From: Bostrychus sinensis
Lineage: Eukaryota > Chordata > Actinopteri > Gobiiformes > Eleotridae
Assembly (NCBI GenBank): GCA_020698575.1
Contig: CM036241.1
Coordinates: 9,218,416 to 9,282,415, forward strand
Length of the DNA stretch: 64,000 nucleotides
Reading direction: 5' to 3'
Shown piece by piece: positions 58,590-64,000 of this stretch. The stretch's first letter is position 1. Each line of letters begins with the position of its first letter. A model generated the notes under the pieces. It did no database searches. It saw nothing but the letters and a program-made list of their open reading frames with translations, and was not told where the DNA came from. The position numbers and the translations under genes are program-made.

Positions 58590-59919
58590 TCAGTCAGAGT
58601 TTGTTGGACTCTGAGGCTGTGTGTCTCCGAGCAGATGTCGAAGGACGCGCTGCAGAATTGCTCCGTAGGCTTCAAAGTCCTGCTCGCTCAGGCTGAGGCC
58701 AATCTCAAATGGGGCAGTTATCTGTGCAGTAAAACAAGAAGTTATTCATACTAGGACAGAGTAACCATTTGTCCCATGTAACTGGGACTGTCCCGCTTTC
58801 AACCTTGCTACAACAGTGTTTCTCAAACTGTGGTACATGGGCTTCTTTTGGCTGTACTCAGGAGTCTTCTGCAGTAATGATTTAGAGGCAGTTTTATTTC
58901 TGTTTTAGTCCTGCTCTGGTTTGGATTTTTTTTTCTTAAGTTTTGACCACTTTTTAGTCCTGGTTTAGGCACAGTTTAGTTCTGGTTTAGTCCTGGTTAA
59001 AGCACAATTTAGTCTTGGTTTAGTCCTGGTTTAAGCAGTTCAGTTCTAGTTTAGACCTGGTTTAGTCCTGGTTTAAGCAGTTCAGTTCTAGTTTAGACCT
59101 GGTTTAGAGCTGGTTTAGTCCTGGTTTAAGCAGTTCAGTTCTAGTTTAGACCTGGTTTAGACCTGGTTTAGTCCTGGTTTAAGCAGTTCAGTTCTAGTTT
59201 AGACCTGGTTTAGTTCTGGTTTAGTCCTGGTTTAGACCTTGTTTAGACCTTGTTTTGTCCTTGTTTAAACAAAGTTTTTAGTTCTGGTTTAGTCCTGGTT
59301 TAAGCACAGTTTAGCCTTGGTTTAAGCACAGTGTAGACCTGGTTTTGTCCTGGTTTTGTCCTGGTTTAGGGACAGTTTAGTGTAACTGTAGAATAACTGG
59401 CCTACAAGTCTTCTTTCTTTTAGACTTTTCCCTACTGGGGGTCAGGAAGGGCCCCCAGCAGATGGCCTTCCTGACACAACCGTCTCTGTTTATCCGGGCT
59501 TGGGCCTGCCACAAAGAATACACTGACTTTTGACCTCTTGGCTTTAACATCATGTATTAAGCCATTATCAGCATATACTGTAATGCCTGTACTAATTTTT
59601 GCAGGTGAGCCATTGCTAGGACATAGGTCATATTAACTTGTACTCACCTGGAAGCCGTTGTCTCCAGTCGGTTGACCCGGTTCTTCACTGGTTTGCCGTC
59701 CCACTCTGGAAGACTTCCCTCGGTTCTGTGAACATAAATGTAGCAGCTCTTATCGCTAAAGATCCCATACACTCAAACTAATGTCACCTTAAAATATTTC
59801 CTTACCTGGGGTTTGTGAGCGGGGCTGAGAAAGCTGGAGCCTGCAGAGGTAGACTTGCACCACACGACCAAAGAGCAAAGCAAAAAGGCCATCAGGTACG
59901 TGTTTCTCTTCAAAAACAT
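58590..59919 (-). CDS. ghrl: Ghrelin precursor, appetite and growth-hormone-releasing peptide
   Basis: Coding exons are 59919-59806, 59725-59648 and 58721-58590 (114, 78 and 132 nt), all phase 0, giving 107 residues. Residues 1-26 form a signal peptide with a hydrophobic core (YLMAFLLCSLVVW) ending at STSA. Mature ghrelin starts GSSFLSPAHKPQ at residue 27. The invariant Ser at position 3 (residue 29) is the octanoylation site used by MBOAT4/GOAT. The sequence SSRVGR (residues 43-48) gives a Gly-Arg amidation and cleavage site, so the product is a 20-residue amidated peptide, as is usual in teleosts. The C-peptide holds the conserved ITAPFEIGLSLSEQDFEAYG block. It is secreted by stomach endocrine cells in fish. 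Ala-His at mature positions 8-9 differ from the Ser-Gln common in other fish. The identification is secure. Confidence 0.93.
58805..59395 (+). repeat. TGGTTTAGTCC minisatellite with higher-order repeat (site G)
   Basis: Begins with CAGTGTTTCTCAAACTGTGG and CAGGAGTCTTCTGCAGTAAT, like the flanks at 44890 and 50001. About 40 units of the 11-12 base repeat follow (58900-59370). Within it, the block AGCAGTTCAGTTCTAGTTTA plus two to four standard units repeats four times (59030-59215). It lies entirely inside ghrl intron 2, in reverse to ghrl. Confidence 0.85.
59455..59545. repeat. Dispersed repeat 'GATGCCCTTCCTGACGC', further copy
   Basis: GATGGCCTTCCTGACACAAC, TTTATCCGGGCTTGGGCCTG and GAATACACTGACTTTTGACC match the block at 37395-37500 and 57755-57840. 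It is in ghrl intron 2, and another copy lies at 61560-61650. Confidence 0.5.
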
Positions 59920-59977
59920 CGTAGACTTCTACAGCCGCGGTATCAGCTACCAGTATGAATTTGTCCGACTTATTCTC

Positions 59978-59985
59978 TTTATATA
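59978..59985 (-). promoter_or_regulatory. ghrl: ghrl TATA box
   Basis: Minus-strand TATATAAA about 60 bases upstream of the ghrl start codon. This implies a start site near 59950 and a very short 5' UTR. A short non-coding leader is usual for this gene. Confidence 0.6.
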
Positions 59986-59999
59986 GGATTGTTTTCCGT

Positions 60000-62300
60000 T
60001 GATATGGGTGGGAAGCATATTAAATATTCATATTGACATGTGATAATAATAATACTATCTTGGGTCTTGGTAGCATTGTCCTGTTCAAATGTTTTCAGAC
60101 TGATAACAGATGAGAATAGCATTGTATTCAGGGAACAGAGGAGGTAATAGCGTTCTTGTCAAGGAGATAATCTGGAAAAGGAACAATCTGCTTCTCCAGA
60201 ATTTATGTACAGGATTATTGATAATATAGCTTACCCAATTCAGAGGAAAGGTTATGATGTATGAATTTAAAATATTTTAAATGAAGCCGGAATAAGTGCA
60301 GAGACATGGCTACAAATAGTAGCTCGCTAATTCTAAAGAAATGGCACAAAAAACACAACAGGACCCAGTGTTGATGGAAAATTAAATTCATGTTCTGAAA
60401 TACTTAACTACTTAAATATGTTTGCCCTTTGCTGATCTTTTAAAATCTGCAATGATACAAACTTCAAAATATGAAGTTGATTAATATCTGACAGAGGTGA
60501 CAAACATTTTTTGGTAATTTTTCTCAGATTAGAGGCATAACAAAATAAAGTTGGTTGCTCTCTAAAAACTTTACTATACAACTTATTTAATTTGTAAACT
60601 GCCAGACCAAAAAAATCTGACAAAGTTGACATAGAAAGGTATTTTGTTCCATAAACATACAAAGGACCTGTAGCAGTCACTTTGTTTTGAGCTATATACT
60701 CTGACAACAGAAGTTGTATTAAGAGACTACAATTAACAAAATAAGTGTTTTGTCCCATTTCTGAAGAATTAGTTCAAGGTTTTTGGTGCACTGCACTTTT
60801 TAAAGCAACTTTGACTTTTTTCTTTTGAGGGCTCTTCCTGACAAAAAGGGGCAATATAAGTGTAATAACAATAATGTAGTGATTCAGTTTTATTTTAAAA
60901 ATGGATCATTGCATAAGTGTGAAGATGGGGATATTCTATTATTACCAGTAGTAGGCCTATAGGTTGCAATGCGAAAATCCTTCAAAACATAGGACGGATA
61001 CGCGGGAGTAAATAGTCTGTGTATAGAAAATTGGCTACAATCGTGATTTATTTTGTAGACATTTCCTACTCAAACAAATTCCTATGAACATTTAATAAAC
61101 TGATTTTACGTTTCAAGTATATGAGGGTGTGGAGATATATTTATAGAGATACCAGAGGTTTTAAGAAAAGTGCGCTAATCAAATGTATCTTTATTTATTT
61201 TGCAAACACAAGTTTTTTAATCACAGTTCTCAGTGTGGCCACACGTCTCAGCCTGAGGAGCGCTCTCATTGGCAGCAGCCACGCACACAGACCTAGGCCA
61301 GCTGTGGTCAGACTGGACCAAGGCACACAGACCAGCTGTGATCAGGGTCTGCGTGTGCCCAGAGGTGGTTAGTGTTTGAAGATGGAGCGCTTGGACATAT
61401 GACAAGAAAACACTGTGAATTTTGTAGGTGACATAAAAGGCATGTAATTAGTAAATAAAGACGTAACATTCAAATTCAGTCTTTTGTCTTTGTGGTAAAG
61501 CAGTGCCCCTGGATCTGGTCTATTTGGCTTTCAGTTTATTTTGCATATTAATTTGGCATAGGTTTTACGTTGGAAGTCCTCCTTCACACAACCCCTCTCC
61601 ATTTCTCCCGGCTCTGGACAGGCACAAGGAGCACACTGGAGCTTGTAAATGCTGGTCGCTGGATTGAGTCCTTCTGGCTTTAGCAGAGAGAATAAAAAGC
61701 CAGGAAAACCGCCTCAAAAACAAAGTAAATGTTATGGTTAGAAGAGCAGTATTACAACATGAAAACCAACTTTTAAGTGTTGTGTTTTCTTACTGGTGCT
61801 GACGGAAGCAATGGCTGTTGGATGGTATTAGTGGGTTTATTTTCATATTTCAATGGGACAGAAAAGACAAGTCCACTTCTGATCCTAGATTAGAAACAGG
61901 TGATGTAAGATGCAAATGCTGAGATTTCCTTATTAACAATGTTAGGCTGACAAGAAATCAACAAAAATGGAAGAGTTAAGCAACTGAGCGTATGGTCTCT
62001 AGAAAACATGAAAAGTGACATTTCAGTCAACCTTTGTTTAGCAACAGAAGTGATGCAGTTTTTCCTCAGGTGTGGCTGGATGAACAGGTCCATTTAGCAG
62101 CAACTAATGCAAAAAAGACAGCACACTGCTTACAATGTTTGTTTACTAAAAAAACAGTACTTACTGAAAATAGTTTTAACCAGGGAAGGATAATCTTTTG
62201 GCTTTCATGCTCATTTCCATGCTGTGTTTTTCTTCTGGTTGACTGTGTATCCAGTTTGAAATGAAGCAAATGACCTAAATAAACCTAATAAAACAAAAAA
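60000..62300. other. Gene-poor region beyond ghrl
   Basis: Contains an unexplained 116-codon minus-strand frame (60758-60408). A GC-richer patch at 61230-61375 holds a direct repeat of CACACAGACC and CCAGCTGTG. A copy of the CCTTCCTGACGC-type repeat is at 61560-61650. No splice-supported gene. Confidence 0.4.
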
Positions 62301-62423
62301 GAAGAAAGACAAAAAACAGGGAAGTCTTATCTGCAACCTCACAGTCGTCCTCTGTTTTTTTTTTTCTTGGAAGAGTGGTCCTTGTTAGAATCCTCTCTTG
62401 ATCTTTTTTTGGAGGCTTCAGGA
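62300..62423 (-). CDS. Possible terminal exon of an unknown gene, lysine-rich
   Basis: On the minus strand an acceptor-like ACCTTCATTCAG precedes a frame that reads ETDPEASKKRSREDSNKDHS, then SKKKKTEDDCEVADKTSLFF, to a stop near 62290. Charged Lys/Asp/Ser-rich tails with SKKKK resemble nuclear-protein ends. The hydrophobic Phe-rich run just before the stop is odd and may mean that the exon is not real or is spliced elsewhere. Upstream exons would lie to the right and may be outside the window. A low-complexity A-run (T10 on the plus strand) may also be misleading. I do not recognise it. Confidence 0.25.
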
Positions 62424-62535
62424 TCTGTTTCTGAATGAAGGTAAATTTAATATTCTGTTATTTTATTTATATTGTAGCTGTAGTCAGAAATGTGGCTTGT
62501 AGCAAAAAATATAAATTAAAATAAATTGAACCTTG

Positions 62536-62783
62536 GGCACTGAGAGGAGTTGGCTCAGAGCTCAGTGAGGAGGTGCACAGCCACTGGAGCATCTGCCTCC
62601 ACAAGACGCTGCATCCAAACACAAACTCAAAAGTTCATGTTCTCCAGGACGGGGCTTGGGTCACGGACAAACCAGGGACTCATCCACCCCCCTGACTTCA
62701 AACGGGACGACAATCAAAACCTCACCTGCGTCACCAAAAAGACCATGAGAGACGTCTCGAAACATGAAACTCCACATGAAACG
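62536..62783 (+). pseudogene. Frame-broken open fragment, unidentified
   Basis: GC-richer than its surroundings. One frame reads HSHWSICLHKTLHPNTNSKV and HVLQDGAWVTDKPGTHPPP before a stop at the C run 62685-62692. Another frame then carries DFKRDDNQNLTCVTKKTMRD and VSKHETPHET up to a donor-like ACG/GTAATA at 62782. A one-base change in the C run would join them. It may be a decayed exon or retrocopy. No family recognised. Confidence 0.25.
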
Positions 62784-62799
62784 GTAATATTTTAATATT

Positions 62800-64000
62800 G
62801 TATTTGCACCGCTGCTACTACTGAGTATACAAGTAACATGAAAAGTTTAGTTTCGGGGCAAAAAGGTAATGATTAAAATGGCCAATTGTGCAAAATAAAA
62901 ATCACACAAATGGCTTATTTTGCCTAATAAGTGAGTTTTTCCATAAATTTATTCGGGGCTTGACGTTTACTTTTTTTCTCACTGGCCACTGTAGATAGTC
63001 TTTGTCAAAAGTTACTAGCCAATTAACGTTTTTACTAGCCACAATCTAATTAGTGGAGTTTTGTGTCTGTTTTAGAGTATAAAATAATAATAAAGAAATG
63101 TAAAATTTGGTTTCATGCATGGACAGGGATTTATCAAATATAAAACAGGTTTACTTCATCAGGATGTAACTGAGGTCTGAGTGACATGAAACGCAACTGT
63201 ATTGCAAAAAGTTCAACATTAAGCCGCTACAAGGCTAAAACACTAATGTTTTACAATAAATTCATTTTCATGAAACAATAAACCCGTCAATTCTATGAAC
63301 CACTTCACTTTCACTTATCCTGTTAGCATTTCAGGCGGCTAAACTTTACACAAATTAGCAGAAAATGTATAAACTTTACACAAATTAGTAAAAATCCTAA
63401 TAGATTTAACGTTAGTTAATTCAAATAATATAAATGAAAGCATGATATCGTGAAGGTACCACACAAGTGACGAGGAGAGGAGAGCTTTGAGTCACTGCTG
63501 TGTAACAGTGACTCAACAAGAAAAACATTTTCAAGAAACTGCTCCTGCCCTCGGGACCTCCTCCAGACATCAAACATTTAACTTAACCAGAACTCAGCTG
63601 CTGCCTGCTGCTGGTGTCCGCTGTGCCTCTGAGTCAGGGATCTGCAACTTTGTGAATTTAAAAAAATATATAAAAATAAAAATAATCTGTTAACAGCTGC
63701 CACGAGTTTTATGCTTTAATGTCACTTAGCTCCCTGAAATATAGCCTATGGATGGATGGCCAGCCATTAATGCAAACTAACAAAGAACTGTGTTAAATTC
63801 TCATTGCACTGATTATCTTTTAATAGGTCACTAAACAGTGTAATACAGGAGCCACGCACACTTTGAGAACTGGAGCTACTTCCAGTATTTCTTGGTGGTT
63901 TTCAGGTGTTTAGGTGTTGTACTTCAGATCAGCTGTGCCAATGAAGGCCACAGGTTTATTTTAAATTGACAAGATGATGCAAAGGTTGTTTTAAAGTAAT
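62800..64000. other. Gene-free end of window
   Basis: A reverse fragment of the CAGGGCTTGACATTAAC hAT family begins near 62955 (GGGGCTTGACGTTTAC, then CTCACTGGCCACTG). The rest is AT-rich. Nothing coding is supported. Confidence 0.4.

Overview
This is a stretch of vertebrate nuclear DNA, almost certainly from a ray-finned (teleost) fish. Split genes with GT-AG introns, AT-rich introns full of DNA transposons, and the gene products all point that way: a 5'TOP ribosomal-protein gene, an amidated-type fish ghrelin, a short VHL without the long mammalian N-terminus, and a V2-type vasotocin receptor. I cannot name the species. There are no bacterial operons, CRISPR arrays or intact viruses.

Layout from left to right: rpl41 (+, 412-1860); crbn/cereblon (+, 11 exons, 3861-22650); a gene-poor, transposon-rich stretch (22.7-39.3 kb) with a LINE carrying an esterase-type ORF, a broken Ty3/gypsy-like gag-protease fragment and nested DNA transposons; a V2-type vasopressin/vasotocin receptor (-, 2 coding exons, 41680-40113); vhl (+, 3 exons, 42598-43756), head-to-head with the receptor; a small 5-exon gene I cannot identify (+, 44722-47001); tatdn2 (+, 6 coding exons, 48711-56513); ghrl/ghrelin (-, 3 coding exons, 59919-58590); and a gene-poor tail with a possible lysine-rich terminal exon on the minus strand and a frame-broken open fragment. 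The vhl-tatdn2-ghrl order matches the known human 3p25 neighbourhood, so this is conserved synteny rather than a functional operon. The genes serve unrelated roles: translation, CRL4 ubiquitin ligase, CRL2 ubiquitin ligase, osmoregulatory hormone receptor, nuclease and appetite hormone.

Much of the non-coding sequence can be read as mobile elements with visible boundaries. These include a 764-bp hAT-type MITE with a perfect 8-bp target duplication just upstream of crbn; a second hAT family (9934-10436, perfect 8-bp duplication) with another copy nested in a Tc1-like element; three families of TTAA-bounded MITEs; a Harbinger-like 2.5-kb element with TTA duplications inside tatdn2; a 5S rRNA-derived SINE nested in a DNA transposon; several tRNA-derived SINEs; and a striking TGGTTTAGTCC-type minisatellite at seven sites, some of them clearly inside copies of one MITE family.

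I did not find a convincing entirely new biological system. The best candidates for new biology are the unidentified 5-exon gene, unusual residues at functional positions in crbn and vhl, and the minisatellite-carrying MITE family.
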